Source: JAOPZW01 sp963806015 (GTDB taxonomy: Bacteria > Actinomycetota > Thermoleophilia > Solirubrobacterales > Solirubrobacteraceae). From it: a stretch of DNA of 64,000 bases. Below are positions 24,968-32,899 of the stretch, piece after piece. How positions within the stretch are numbered: the stretch's first letter is position 1; the number at the start of each line of letters is the position of its first letter. Below the pieces are notes generated by a model, which did no database searches, was not told the origin of the DNA, and saw only the letters and a program-made list of their open reading frames with translations. Both the position numbers and the translations under genes were made by a program. The stretch is taken from positions 372,001-436,000 of the forward strand of contig CAWDWM010000006.1 of NCBI GenBank assembly GCA_963806015.1, in the 5' to 3' direction.

Positions 24968-25330
24968 CTAGACCGCGACGGCGGCGGGCTCGAGGCCCAG
25001 CGCCGGCTCGCTTTCGCACTCGGCGCCCAGCCAGCGCTCGCCGTAGTAGCGCATGCCCTCGATGATCGGGATGAGGGCGCGGCCCTTCGCGGTCAGCGAG
25101 TACTCGACGCGCGGCGGAACCTCGGCGTAGGTCTGGCGCTCGACGATCCCCTCCTCCTCCAGCGCACGCAGGCGGAGCGAGAGGGTGCGGGGGCTGATGC
25201 CGTTCAGCGAGCGCTCGAGCTCGCAGAAACGCGAGCGACCCTCGGCCAGATCACGGACCAGCAGGAGCGTCCACTTGCCACAGACGATGTCTGCGGTACG
25301 GCATACGGGACAGCTCGGATCAGACGCCAT
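24968..25330 (-). CDS. HxlR family transcriptional regulator
   Basis: It has 120 residues. The start region CPVCRTADIVCGKWTLLLVRDL is the characteristic HxlR N-terminus, with Cys residues that often sense thiols or aldehydes. The winged helix follows (FCELERSLNGISPRTLSLRLRALEEEGIVERQ) with the wing PPRVEYSLTAKGRAL. It binds DNA as a dimer. A 14-bp palindrome lies nine bases upstream of its ATG, suggesting autoregulation and possibly control of the divergent receptor gene. Confidence 0.9.
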   Translation of the reverse strand: MASDPSCPVCRTADIVCGKWTLLLVRDLAEGRSRFCELERSLNGISPRTLSLRLRALEEEGIVERQTYAEVPPRVEYSLTAKGRALIPIIEGMRYYGERWLGAECESEPALGLEPAAVAV

Positions 25331-25338
25331 GTACCCAA

Positions 25339-25352
25339 CACTTTACCAAGTG
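25339..25352. promoter_or_regulatory. Candidate HxlR operator
   Basis: CACTT-TACC-AAGTG is a perfect 5-bp inverted repeat centred 16 bp upstream of the hxlR ATG (25330), in the 82-bp region shared with the divergent chemoreceptor-like gene (25413). HxlR proteins commonly bind such palindromes in their own promoter. Confidence 0.5.
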
Positions 25353-25412
25353 AAGTTACGGGACCCTTCGCTCTGGGCTCAAAACCCGTGCACATTTGCC
25401 GACCACACACGC

Positions 25413-26948
25413 ATGCGCATGCGTTCGCTCGCCAACGCCCTGCCCCGGCTCGCGGGCCTCCCCGACGAGCTCTGGGAGCGTCGCCATCGCGGCATCGTGC
25501 TGGTGCTGTGGCTCCACCTCCCGGCGCTGGCCGCCTACGGCCTGCTCACCGGCCGCTCGGTCACGCACATGCTGATCGACCTCGCGCCGCTGGCCATCAT
25601 GGCGCTGCTCGCCGGCTGGCGCGGCCTCTCGCGGCGCAGTCGCTCGTGCGTCGCCGCGCTGGGCCTGATGACCGGCTCCGCCATGCTCGTCCACCTGGCC
25701 GACGGCGCGATCCAGGCGCACTTCCTCTTCTTCGCCATGCTGCCCGTCGTCGGGCTCTATCTGGACTGGCTGCCGTTCGCGCTGTCGGTCGGCTTCGTCG
25801 TCTTCCATCACGCCGTGGTCGGAGTGATCGCGCCCGACCAGGTCTTCGGGCCCGGCCCGCACCCCCTGTCCGACACCCTCGCCCGCGTCGCCGTCCACGC
25901 CTTCTTCGTGGTCGTCGAGATCGTCGCCCTGCTCGTGAGCTGGCGCCAGGCCGAGCTGCATTCCGACGTGCTGGAGGCCAAGAACGCCGCGCTCGACACG
26001 CGCAACGACGAGCTCGACGGCATCGTCGCCCGCCTCGACGCCTCCGTGCGCGACCGCGAGACGACGCTGGCCCGCTATGGCGAGCTCTCCGGCAGCGCAG
26101 CGGAGACCGCCGCGCTCGTCCTCGCCGGCGTCGAGCGGCTCGTCGCCCAGACCACCGCCAGCGTCCGCGCAGCCGACGAGCAGCACAGCGCCATCGAGGA
26201 CGTTGCCCGGGCCGTCGCCGACGTGCGGACCGACGCCGCGCGCGCCGCCGAGGATGCCCTGGCCGTCGCCCACGGCGCCGAGGAATCGCGCCGCCTGACC
26301 GCGGAGGGCGGCGAGGCCGTCGCCGCCATGGTCACCCGGATGCGCGAGGCCGGCAGTCGCGTCGAGACGGTCGCCGCCGACGTGCGCGGCCTGGCCGAGC
26401 TCGTCCGGCGCGCCGGGGAGATCACCGTCGCCGTCCGCGAGCTGGCCGAGCGCTCCAACCTTCTGGCCCTCAACGCCTCGATCGAGGCGGCACGGGCGGG
26501 CGAGCACGGCCGCGGGTTCGCGGTCGTCGCCGACGAGGTGCGCTCCCTGGCCGAGGAGTCCCGCGAGGCCACCGCGCGGATCGACGCGATTCTCGCGGAG
26601 ATCGCCGGCTCGGCGGCGGAGGCCGCCGACGCGGCCACCGCCGGCGCGCGCACGGTCGAGGCCGGCGTGGCCGTCGCCGACCGCGCGACCGACGCCATCG
26701 AGCGCCTGCAGCACGCCGGCGAGACCTCGGCCACCGCAGCACGCGACATCGCGGGCGCCGCCGAGCGCCAGCACGCCGGAATGGATCGCATCACCGCGGC
26801 CATCACCCAGGCGGGTACGACCTCGTCCTCACTCGCCGGCGCCGCCGGCGAGGCCCAGGACGTCGCCGACCGCCTGCGCGCGGCGGCCGGCCGGCTCGAG
26901 GACCTCACGATGCAGGACGTCGCCGGCGACCTGGCGGCCGCGGTCTAG
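25413..26948 (+). CDS. Methyl-accepting chemotaxis-type receptor with multi-pass membrane domain
   Basis: It has 511 residues from ATG 25413. Residues about 25-190 hold six hydrophobic helices (IVLVLWLHLPALAAYGLL to ARVAVHAFFVVVEIVALLV), an integral membrane sensor without a large extracellular loop. A coiled coil follows (LDTRNDELDGIVARLDAS), then the MCP signalling hairpin with RSNLLALNASIEAARAGEHG, GFAVVADEVRSLAEES, at the tip. HAMP is not obvious. No CheA, CheW or flagellar gene is in the window, so the role may be chemotaxis encoded elsewhere or another signalling pathway. It shares CTAG as stop with the convergent AIM24 gene. Confidence 0.88.
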   Translation: MRMRSLANALPRLAGLPDELWERRHRGIVLVLWLHLPALAAYGLLTGRSVTHMLIDLAPLAIMALLAGWRGLSRRSRSCVAALGLMTGSAMLVHLADGAIQAHFLFFAMLPVVGLYLDWLPFALSVGFVVFHHAVVGVIAPDQVFGPGPHPLSDTLARVAVHAFFVVVEIVALLVSWRQAELHSDVLEAKNAALDTRNDELDGIVARLDASVRDRETTLARYGELSGSAAETAALVLAGVERLVAQTTASVRAADEQHSAIEDVARAVADVRTDAARAAEDALAVAHGAEESRRLTAEGGEAVAAMVTRMREAGSRVETVAADVRGLAELVRRAGEITVAVRELAERSNLLALNASIEAARAGEHGRGFAVVADEVRSLAEESREATARIDAILAEIAGSAAEAADAATAGARTVEAGVAVADRATDAIERLQHAGETSATAARDIAGAAERQHAGMDRITAAITQAGTTSSSLAGAAGEAQDVADRLRAAAGRLEDLTMQDVAGDLAAAV

Positions 26949-27652
26949 CCGCCGAGCAGGTTTCCCAGTCCGCCGCCGCCGCTCGCCGGCTGCGTGCCGA
27001 CGCGCCCCTCCGACGGCTGCACGAGGACCCAGCCCTGGCCGCTGAACGCCATCTGGACCGACTCACCCGAACTGCGGCCGGTCAGCGTCTTCGACAGCTT
27101 GAAGTCGGTCTTCATCGACGTGCTGACGCCCTCCGACCACGTGATCGCGGCCTGCGCATCGGCGAACGTCGGCGCCGACCCGACGTCGAGCAGCACCGGG
27201 TTGCCGTCGGAGAGGATGGCCACCCAGCCCGATCCGCGCAGGACGGTGTTGAACAGACCGCCGGCCATCATGCCGCTGCCGCCCTGCACCTTCTTGATGT
27301 CCCAGTCGATGTCGGCGTCGATGGCCAGCAGGTTGCGCCCGTTGACCGTGATCTGCTCGCCCTCGAGCATGATCAGGTGCACGTGCTGGGCGGTGTCGGC
27401 CAGGAAGACCTCGCCGCTGCCGGACACCTTCATGAGGTCCTGGCCCTCGCCGGTCAGCGCCTTCTTCATGAACTTCGTCATCCCGCCGCTACCCGCGTGC
27501 TCGAAGGTCACGTCGCCCTGATAGGCGACCATCGACCCCTGTTTGGCCCGGATCGCCCCCTGGTCGAGGCGCACCTTCAGCAGGTAGGAGTTCTGCAGGG
27601 CGAAGGCGTCGGTGGACGTGGTCTCGTTGAACTGCGCAAGCGTCGTCTGCAT
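26945..27652 (-). CDS. AIM24 family protein
   Basis: It has 235 residues from ATG 27652 with AAGGTGA as ribosome-binding site. The fold is all-beta with the family's repeated short strands: LLKVRLDQGAIRAKQGSMVAYQ, FMKKALTGEGQDLMKVSG, VFLADTAQHVHLIML, ITVNGRNLLAIDADIDWDI. AIM24 proteins are widespread TRAP-like/tryptophan-RNA-binding-attenuator-like barrels with no defined bacterial role. The C-terminal tail is Gly-rich (GGGGLGNLLGG). The cupin gene lies 32 bases downstream of the start on the same strand, and both are ahead of no clear pathway. Confidence 0.88.
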   Translation of the reverse strand: MQTTLAQFNETTSTDAFALQNSYLLKVRLDQGAIRAKQGSMVAYQGDVTFEHAGSGGMTKFMKKALTGEGQDLMKVSGSGEVFLADTAQHVHLIMLEGEQITVNGRNLLAIDADIDWDIKKVQGGSGMMAGGLFNTVLRGSGWVAILSDGNPVLLDVGSAPTFADAQAAITWSEGVSTSMKTDFKLSKTLTGRSSGESVQMAFSGQGWVLVQPSEGRVGTQPASGGGGLGNLLGG

Positions 27653-27684
27653 GTCCGTCACCTTGTCGGGGCGACCCCGCGTCG

Positions 27685-28017
27685 TCAAGCGTCGCGCGTT
27701 CCGGGGTGGCCGGCGCCCGGCCACGGGGCCAGCACGAGCAGCAGCCGCGCGTCGCTGCGCGCGCGAACCTCGTGGCGCTCGGCGGGGTCGAAGACCGCGA
27801 GCAGGCCCGGCCCGCCGGAGACGGTCGCCTCGCCCGCTATGAGGTCGACCTCGCCGTCGACGACGACCACGTGGGCGCGCTCGTGGACCTGATGGTCCTG
27901 GAGCGCCTCGCCGGCGGGGAGGTGCAGGACGACGCTGCGCGCCTCGCCGCGCGTGGAGTGCAGGACGAGCGGCTCGTGAGGCTCGACGGGGAGGCTACGA
28001 AGGTCCCAGTGCTGCAC
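27685..28017 (-). CDS. Small cupin domain protein
   Basis: It has 110 residues from GTG 28017, 20 bases after the pilT-like stop. The single cupin barrel carries LQDHQVHERAHVVVVDGEVDLI with a His pair in motif 1 and RHEVRARSDARLLLVLAPW in motif 2. A metal-binding cupin of unknown ligand is likely, with some resemblance to the small phosphomannose-isomerase-like sensors. It is probably co-transcribed from the PilT gene. A longer frame through the PilT gene is a shadow. Confidence 0.75.
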   Translation of the reverse strand: MQHWDLRSLPVEPHEPLVLHSTRGEARSVVLHLPAGEALQDHQVHERAHVVVVDGEVDLIAGEATVSGGPGLLAVFDPAERHEVRARSDARLLLVLAPWPGAGHPGTRDA

Positions 28018-28037
28018 ACCGGGAGGGTACTGCTCGC

Positions 28038-29174
28038 TCAGGCGGCCACCGTGCGGCGGCTCTCCGCGTCGGTGAGGTCGTCCATCGTGGTGCCGCGCTT
28101 GCCGTCGGCGGCGACCAGGAGCTTGAAGTCGTGCGGGCTGGAGGCGAACTGGACGGCGGTGTCCATCTCGACGCGACCGGCCTTCAGATGCTCGAAGAGG
28201 TGCTGGTCGAAGGTCTGCATGCCGTAGAACGAGCCCTCGGCGATGACCTCCGGGAGCTTCCCGGTCTGGGCGGGGTCGACGATCATGTCGCGCACGCGGC
28301 CGGTCATCCGCAGGACCTCGCAGCAGGCGATGCGCCCGCCGCCGCCGACGGTGGGGACGAGGCGCTGCGACACGACGCCCTTGAGCGTCGAGGCGATCAT
28401 CGCGCGCACCTGGTTGTGCATGTGCGGCGGGAAGAAGTCGATGAGGCGGTTGACGGTCTCGGCGGCGTCGACCGTGTGGACCGTGGAGAAGACGAGGTGG
28501 CCGGTCTCGGCCGCGCTCAGCGCGGTGTGCACCGTCTCCTCGTCGCGCATCTCGCCGACGAGGATCACGTCGGGGTCCTGGCGCAGAACGCGGCGCAGCG
28601 CGCGCTTGAAGGACACGGTGTCCATGCCGACCTCGCGCTGGTTGATGATCGACTTCTTGTCGAGATGCAGGAACTCCAGCGGGTCCTCGACGGTCACGAT
28701 GTGGCGCCGGCGCGTGTTGTTGATGTGGTCGATCATCGCGGCCAGGGTCGTGGACTTGCCCGAGCCGGTGGTGCCGGTGAGCAGCACGATCCCGCGCTCC
28801 TCCTCCGCCAGCGAGCGGATGACCGGCGGCAGCAACAGCTCGTCGATCGTCTTGATCGAGACCGGGATGGCGCGGACGACGAGCGAGACCGAGCCGCGCT
28901 GGCGGAAGGCGTTGCAGCGAAAGCGCGCCAGGCCCGGGATCGAGTAGGCGAAGTCGACCTCGCCCTCGTCGGCGAACTCCTGCAGCTTGGCGGGATCGTC
29001 GAGCATCTCCCGCACCGCGCGCTCGGTGTCCTCCGGCGTGAGCGGCGCGAGCCCCTCCATCGGGTGCATGGAGCCATCCACGCGCATGACCGGCGCCGAG
29101 GGCACCTTGAGGTGCAGGTCGGAGCCGCCCTGATCGATGAGGTGGTGCAGGCAGAAGTGCAGGTCGAAGCTCAT
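28038..29174 (-). CDS. pilT: PilT/VirB11-like type IV pilus retraction-type ATPase
   Basis: It has 378 residues from ATG 29174. The N-terminal PAS-like domain has GGSDLHLKVPSAPVMRVDG, typical of PilT. Walker A is GTTGSGKSTT, the Asp box HIVTVEDPLEFLH, Walker B VILVGEMRDEET and the His box TGHLVFSTVHT. The AIRNLIRE motif that marks true PilT at the C-terminus is not seen; the protein ends differently (DLTDAESRRTVAA). The enzyme is a hexameric cytosolic ATPase powering pilus retraction. No pilin, PilB or PilC gene is nearby, which is common for orphan pilT genes. Confidence 0.85.
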   Translation of the reverse strand: MSFDLHFCLHHLIDQGGSDLHLKVPSAPVMRVDGSMHPMEGLAPLTPEDTERAVREMLDDPAKLQEFADEGEVDFAYSIPGLARFRCNAFRQRGSVSLVVRAIPVSIKTIDELLLPPVIRSLAEEERGIVLLTGTTGSGKSTTLAAMIDHINNTRRRHIVTVEDPLEFLHLDKKSIINQREVGMDTVSFKRALRRVLRQDPDVILVGEMRDEETVHTALSAAETGHLVFSTVHTVDAAETVNRLIDFFPPHMHNQVRAMIASTLKGVVSQRLVPTVGGGGRIACCEVLRMTGRVRDMIVDPAQTGKLPEVIAEGSFYGMQTFDQHLFEHLKAGRVEMDTAVQFASSPHDFKLLVAADGKRGTTMDDLTDAESRRTVAA

Positions 29175-29351
29175 TGGTCCAGCAATCGGCGCCTGGGGCC
29201 GCGGGCTTGAAGGATCCGCGCCGAGTGGTGGACAGAAGTCGGTCAGGTGTGAGAGGTCGACACCCAGGTGAGCCGTGGCGGCGCCGGGGGGCCTCCACCA
29301 TGGCCGGACGCACTCCCTCCCTCTCTTCTCGTCAAAGGAAGCATCCCCACC

Positions 29352-29696
29352 ATGACCCGCAAGCTCCGCCGCATCGCCCTCGCCGCCGCCGCCGTGGCCG
29401 CGCTGGGCGCCACCACGATCGTCTCGGCCGCCACGGCCGACGCCGCTCCTGCGAAGCATTCCAAGACGCTGACCGTGTGCGTCAAGAGCGCCTACATCGA
29501 CGCCCCCGCGCCGGGGAAGATCTTCACCGGCACGATCTTCAAGGGCGAGCACTTCCACGTCGACCGGACCGTCCGCGTCAAGAGCGGCAGCGCCAAGGGC
29601 GTCTGGCACCACGGCAAGCGGATCGCGACGAACGCCAAGAACGGCAAGACCTACGTCGTCACCGGCTGGGTCCCGGCTTCGGCCTTCTGCGCCTAG
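29352..29696 (+). CDS. Small secreted SH3-like protein
   Basis: It has 114 residues from ATG 29352 with GGAAG upstream. The Sec signal peptide RRIALAAAAVAALGATTIVSA ends near residue 35. The mature part (LTVCVKSAYIDAPAPGKIFTG, GEHFHVDRTVRVKSG, TYVVTGWVPASAFC) resembles a short bacterial SH3-like beta barrel with two cysteines that could pair. Such modules bind cell-wall peptides, but this is inferred from pattern only. Its 3' end overlaps the convergent hydrolase gene by 38 bases. Confidence 0.7.
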   Translation: MTRKLRRIALAAAAVAALGATTIVSAATADAAPAKHSKTLTVCVKSAYIDAPAPGKIFTGTIFKGEHFHVDRTVRVKSGSAKGVWHHGKRIATNAKNGKTYVVTGWVPASAFCA

Positions 29697-30867
29697 CTGG
29701 CTGGTCGCCGCCCAGGCCCCGCATGAAGTCCAGGATGCGGGGCCACGCGGCGGCCCGCCCCGCCGCGTCGGCGCGCGGCGAGCCCCCGTACTCGGGGACC
29801 GCCGCCGCCGGCAGGTCGGGGACCGCCGATCCCACCAGGTGCCCCGCGTCGGCGAACTGCAGGTCCTCATGGCGGTGGGCGAAGTGGCGCGCATCGAGGC
29901 GCTGATGCAGCACGGTCGCGAAGGCCGAGGACGGCCACAGCGCGTCGTCGCCACCGGAGACCGTGAGGATCGGGCCCGCGATCCGCTCGGCACGGATGAA
30001 GGCCCGGGGCGCGTCCGACGGGTCCGGGTCGTGGAAGTCCGCGGCCGGGATGTGGGCCACCGGCCTTCCGTGCAGCCTCCACGCCGCCGAACGCCCGTCG
30101 GGCGACACTTGGACGACGTCGCTGGGCACGAGGCCGACGACGCCGTGCACGAGCCGTGGGTAGGTGGCGCCGATGAGCAGCGCCCCCTCCCCTCCGCGCG
30201 AGGCACCGATCACGGCGACCCGGCGCGGATCGACGTCGGGACGAGCGCGCAGCCGCCGCAGGGCGCGCGCGAAGTACTCCAGCGGGATGTCCTTGAGCGT
30301 GGCCGGCAACCCCGGCTCGCGGAAGTAGGCCAGCGCCAGCGCCGGGTAGCCGTGGGAGGCGAGCAGCGCCGCCTCGCCGGCGGTCGACAGCCCGCCCTCC
30401 GAGCCGCCGATGACCACCGCGGCGGCGCGGCGAGCGCTCCCCTGCGGGTCGAAGACCTCCCCGTAGAGCCCGTGGCGCACGGCCGCGTGCCGCACGCCCG
30501 GCGCGCTCCAGCGCCGGCGGATCGTCGTGTGCGCAACGCTCCTGCCGCCCGCGAGCAGGTCGAAGCGCACGGCGAAGCCCGACGACGGTGAGATGAAGAC
30601 GTCGGTGCCGTGGCGCATGCTCCACAGCGGTCGCGACGGATCCCGGCGGACGGCCGCCAGCGGGGTCGTCGACGTCCACTGTCGACCGCGCTCGTCGCGG
30701 GTGCCGGCCCGCAGGACGGCCCCGCTCGGCGCGCCCGAGATGCGGATGCGGAGCGCCGCGTCGATCAGGCCGTCGCGCGGCGTGACCGTGATCGTCGGGC
30801 GCGAGGACGATCCGCCCCCGCAGCCGGCGCACACCAGCACGAGCGAAAGGACAAGAACGCTGCGCAT
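29659..30867 (-). CDS. BAAT-like alpha/beta hydrolase lipoprotein
   Basis: It has 402 residues. The start MRSVLVLSLVLVCAGC is a lipoprotein signal with the Cys at 16. Residues about 25-130 match the beta-sandwich of acyl-CoA thioesterase/BAAT N-terminal domains (ITVTPRDGLIDAALRIRISG). The hydrolase core follows (AAAVVIGGSEGGLS, LALAYFREPGLPATLKDIPLEYF, VAVIGASRGGEGALLIGA) with Ser nucleophile in GASRGGE and a late His in DAGHLVGS. Family members transfer or hydrolyse acyl groups. Outside location as a lipoprotein makes CoA esters unlikely substrates; a cell-envelope ester is more plausible. Confidence 0.85.
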   Translation of the reverse strand: MRSVLVLSLVLVCAGCGGGSSSRPTITVTPRDGLIDAALRIRISGAPSGAVLRAGTRDERGRQWTSTTPLAAVRRDPSRPLWSMRHGTDVFISPSSGFAVRFDLLAGGRSVAHTTIRRRWSAPGVRHAAVRHGLYGEVFDPQGSARRAAAVVIGGSEGGLSTAGEAALLASHGYPALALAYFREPGLPATLKDIPLEYFARALRRLRARPDVDPRRVAVIGASRGGEGALLIGATYPRLVHGVVGLVPSDVVQVSPDGRSAAWRLHGRPVAHIPAADFHDPDPSDAPRAFIRAERIAGPILTVSGGDDALWPSSAFATVLHQRLDARHFAHRHEDLQFADAGHLVGSAVPDLPAAAVPEYGGSPRADAAGRAAAWPRILDFMRGLGGDQPARRRRPKPGPSR

Positions 30868-30891
30868 GGCGGTGGCATACCCGCCGCAACG

Positions 30892-30921
30892 ACGGAGGGC
30901 TCCCTCGCGGGAGCCCTCCGT
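30892..30921 (-). terminator. Strong hairpin terminator after the sigma factor gene
   Basis: A perfect 13-bp stem (30892-30904 with 30909-30921) and the tetraloop TCGC lie 22 bp downstream of the sigma factor stop. No long T-run follows, as is usual in very GC-rich actinobacteria. It also separates the transcript from the hydrolase gene downstream on the same strand. Confidence 0.8.
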
Positions 30922-30943
30922 ACGTCTTGGAGCCGCCGGCGGC

Positions 30944-32047
30944 TCAGGCCACGTCGCGCAGCTTCTGCGCCTCGGCCAGCGACTGCAGCTTCTTCAACGA
31001 CTGGTTCTCGATCTGGCGGATGCGCTCGCGGGTGACGTTGAACGTCCGCCCGACCTCGTCGAGGGTGCGCGGGTGCTCGCCGCCGAGCCCGTAGCGCAGC
31101 TCGAGCACGCGCCGCTCGCGGTAGGAGAGGTTCTCCAGCGCCTCGCGCAGCGCCTCCTTGGTGAGGATCTCCGCGGCCCGCTCGTAGGGCGACTCGGCGC
31201 GCTCGTCGGCGATGAACTGGCCGAACTCGGACTCCTCCTCGTCGCCGACCGGCTTCTCCAGCGAGACGGGCGCCTGGGCCGAGCGCTTGATCGAGTCGAC
31301 CTCCTCGGGGTCGATGCCCGTGACCTCGGCGATCTCCTCGGCGGTGGGCTCGCGCCCGAGCTCGGTGACGAGCTTGCGCTCGGCGCGCCCGATCTTGTTG
31401 AGCTTCTCGACCACGTGCACGGGAATGCGGATCGTGCGCGCCTTGTCGGCCAGGGCGCGGGCGATCGCCTGGCGGATCCACCAGGTCGCGTAGGTCGAGA
31501 ACTTGAAGCCCTTGCGGTAATCGAACTTCTCGGCCGCGCGGACCAGCCCGAGCGTTCCCTCCTGGATCAGGTCCAGGAACGGCAGGCCCTGGTTGCGGTA
31601 GTTCTTGGCGATCGAGACGACCAGGCGCAGGTTGGACTCGACCATCTTCTGCTTGGCGTCGAGGTCGCCGCGCTCGATGCGCTTGGCCAGGTCGACCTCT
31701 TCCTGGGCGGTGAGCAGCCGGACCTTGCCGATGTCCTTCAGGAAGAGCTGAAGGGAATCGGTCGTCATGTCCGGCCGCAGGTCCAGCGTGGTCTTCGGCT
31801 TGCGCCGGCCGCGCTTGTCGGGCGCGCGCTCGACCTCCTTGGAGGCGGCCGCGGCGGGGTCGATCTCCTCGACGAGCTCGATCTCCGACTTCTCGAAGAA
31901 GCCGTGAAGCTCCTCGACGTCGGACTCGTCGAGGTCGAGCTCCGAAACCGCATCGGCGATCTCGGCGAACGTGAGCACGCCCACCTGCTGGCCCCTGGCG
32001 ACGAGGCCCTTGATCTCTTCGAGTTCCTGAAGTTCCACTACTGACAT
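30944..32047 (-). CDS. sigA: Primary-type RNA polymerase sigma factor (SigA/RpoD)
   Basis: It has 367 residues from ATG 32047. An acidic, degenerate region 1.1 (about 1-90) is followed by region 1.2 (DSLQLFLKDIGKVRLLTAQEEVDLAKRI), region 2 with NLRLVVSIAKNYRNQGLPFLDLIQEG and KGFKFSTYATWWIRQAI, region 3 (RIPVHVVEKLNKI) and region 4 with LRYGLGGEHPRTLDEVGRTFNVTRERIRQIE. These are the hallmarks of group 1 sigma factors that recognise TTGACA/TATAAT-type promoters. It may be the housekeeping factor or a close group 2 paralogue. A strong terminator follows. Confidence 0.95.
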   Translation of the reverse strand: MSVVELQELEEIKGLVARGQQVGVLTFAEIADAVSELDLDESDVEELHGFFEKSEIELVEEIDPAAAASKEVERAPDKRGRRKPKTTLDLRPDMTTDSLQLFLKDIGKVRLLTAQEEVDLAKRIERGDLDAKQKMVESNLRLVVSIAKNYRNQGLPFLDLIQEGTLGLVRAAEKFDYRKGFKFSTYATWWIRQAIARALADKARTIRIPVHVVEKLNKIGRAERKLVTELGREPTAEEIAEVTGIDPEEVDSIKRSAQAPVSLEKPVGDEEESEFGQFIADERAESPYERAAEILTKEALREALENLSYRERRVLELRYGLGGEHPRTLDEVGRTFNVTRERIRQIENQSLKKLQSLAEAQKLRDVA

Positions 32048-32312
32048 GTGCGTCCGTTCGGTTCGCCGGGATCCTGGGGGGCCGGCATGAATCTCTACTG
32101 GGAGGGGGCGCCAGGTGCCTTGTCGCGAGCGTACCCCGCCCAAACGTACAGTCCCAGCGTAGCCGGTGATGATACGTCGCCCGACGCCGTGCGCTCAAGG
32201 GCTGCGACCGTCTTGGGTCGTTCCCTTTGCCGCTAATACGTGAAACGGGGGTGTTCGTTTCAAGTTTCGGACCGCAAGGGGCCTCGCTGGAGCCGTGCGG
32301 CAGAATCTGGCC

Positions 32313-32717
32313 ATGGTTCCGACCGACCCCACCCCCGGCTCCGACGGCGAGCGCGACGTGTTCGGCAGCCTGCCCAACACACGCCCGCGGCGCCGCAGCG
32401 CCAAGCGCGACCGCGCCGGCGCGAAGGCGAAGGCCGCGGCACCGGCGAAGACGGCGGCGGCCAAGCCAAAGCCGGCGGCGTCGGCCGCCGCTCGGCCGAA
32501 GGCGAAGCCCCGACCGCGGGCGACCGCCGGGACCACCACCGCGTCGAAGATCCCGCCGGCGGGCTACGCCACGCCGCGTCCCGACGACGACGGCGTGCCG
32601 CGCGGCGCCGACCTCGTCACCACCGCGGTGCAGGCCGCCGGCGAGCTGGCGCACATCGGGCTCTCCGCCGGGGGCCGCGCATTGAAGTCGGCGCTTGGAC
32701 GCTTGCCTCGTCCCTGA
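32313..32717 (+). CDS. Basic, Ala/Lys-rich protein of unknown function
   Basis: It has 134 residues from ATG 32313; a GTG at 32295 would add six. The N-terminus is acidic (TDPTPGSDGERDVFGSLP), followed by a long basic low-complexity stretch of Lys, Ala and Pro (residues about 25-75) like the tails of actinobacterial DNA-binding proteins. It ends with GADLVTTAVQAAGELAHIGL, a possible amphipathic helix, and basic GRLPRP. It could bind DNA or RNA. It lies directly ahead of the c-di-AMP riboswitch but is a separate unit. The 265-bp gap before it holds the sigA promoter region and nothing else I can support. Confidence 0.6.
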   Translation: MVPTDPTPGSDGERDVFGSLPNTRPRRRSAKRDRAGAKAKAAAPAKTAAAKPKPAASAAARPKAKPRPRATAGTTTASKIPPAGYATPRPDDDGVPRGADLVTTAVQAAGELAHIGLSAGGRALKSALGRLPRP

Positions 32718-32721
32718 TTGG

Positions 32722-32892
32722 GGTAGGCTGCCGCCCGTCTGCCGAGTCTTCGGGCACCTGATGCCCGGGGAGCGGGGGAACCACTGCGGATCGCGCTGCG
32801 GTCCGCTGGGGCGAATCCGGCCACCCAGCCGGTAGCGCCGTCGTTCGGCGCGAGCCCGTCAGCTCACCCCGTAGGCCGCTGAACGAAGACCA
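32722..32892 (+). ncRNA. Cyclic di-AMP riboswitch (ydaO/yuaA type)
   Basis: The leader contains the conserved blocks in order: CCGAGTCTTC after a GC stem, GGGGAGCGGGGGAACCA (32767-32783), GGGGCGAATCC, AGCCGGTAG, CGAGCCCGTCAGCTCACC and CCCGTAGGC just before the gene. These are the signature strings of the ydaO motif, which senses c-di-AMP. It ends a few bases before the GTG of an RlpA-like cell-wall protein. In actinobacteria this riboswitch usually controls cell-wall hydrolases and turns expression off at high c-di-AMP. Recognition is by eye. Confidence 0.92.
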
Positions 32893-32899
32893 AGTCCCT

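Noticed and set aside
32160..32312. Promoter pair between the sigma factor and the basic protein
   Set aside because: Possible hexamers are weak and several; I could not choose one honestly.
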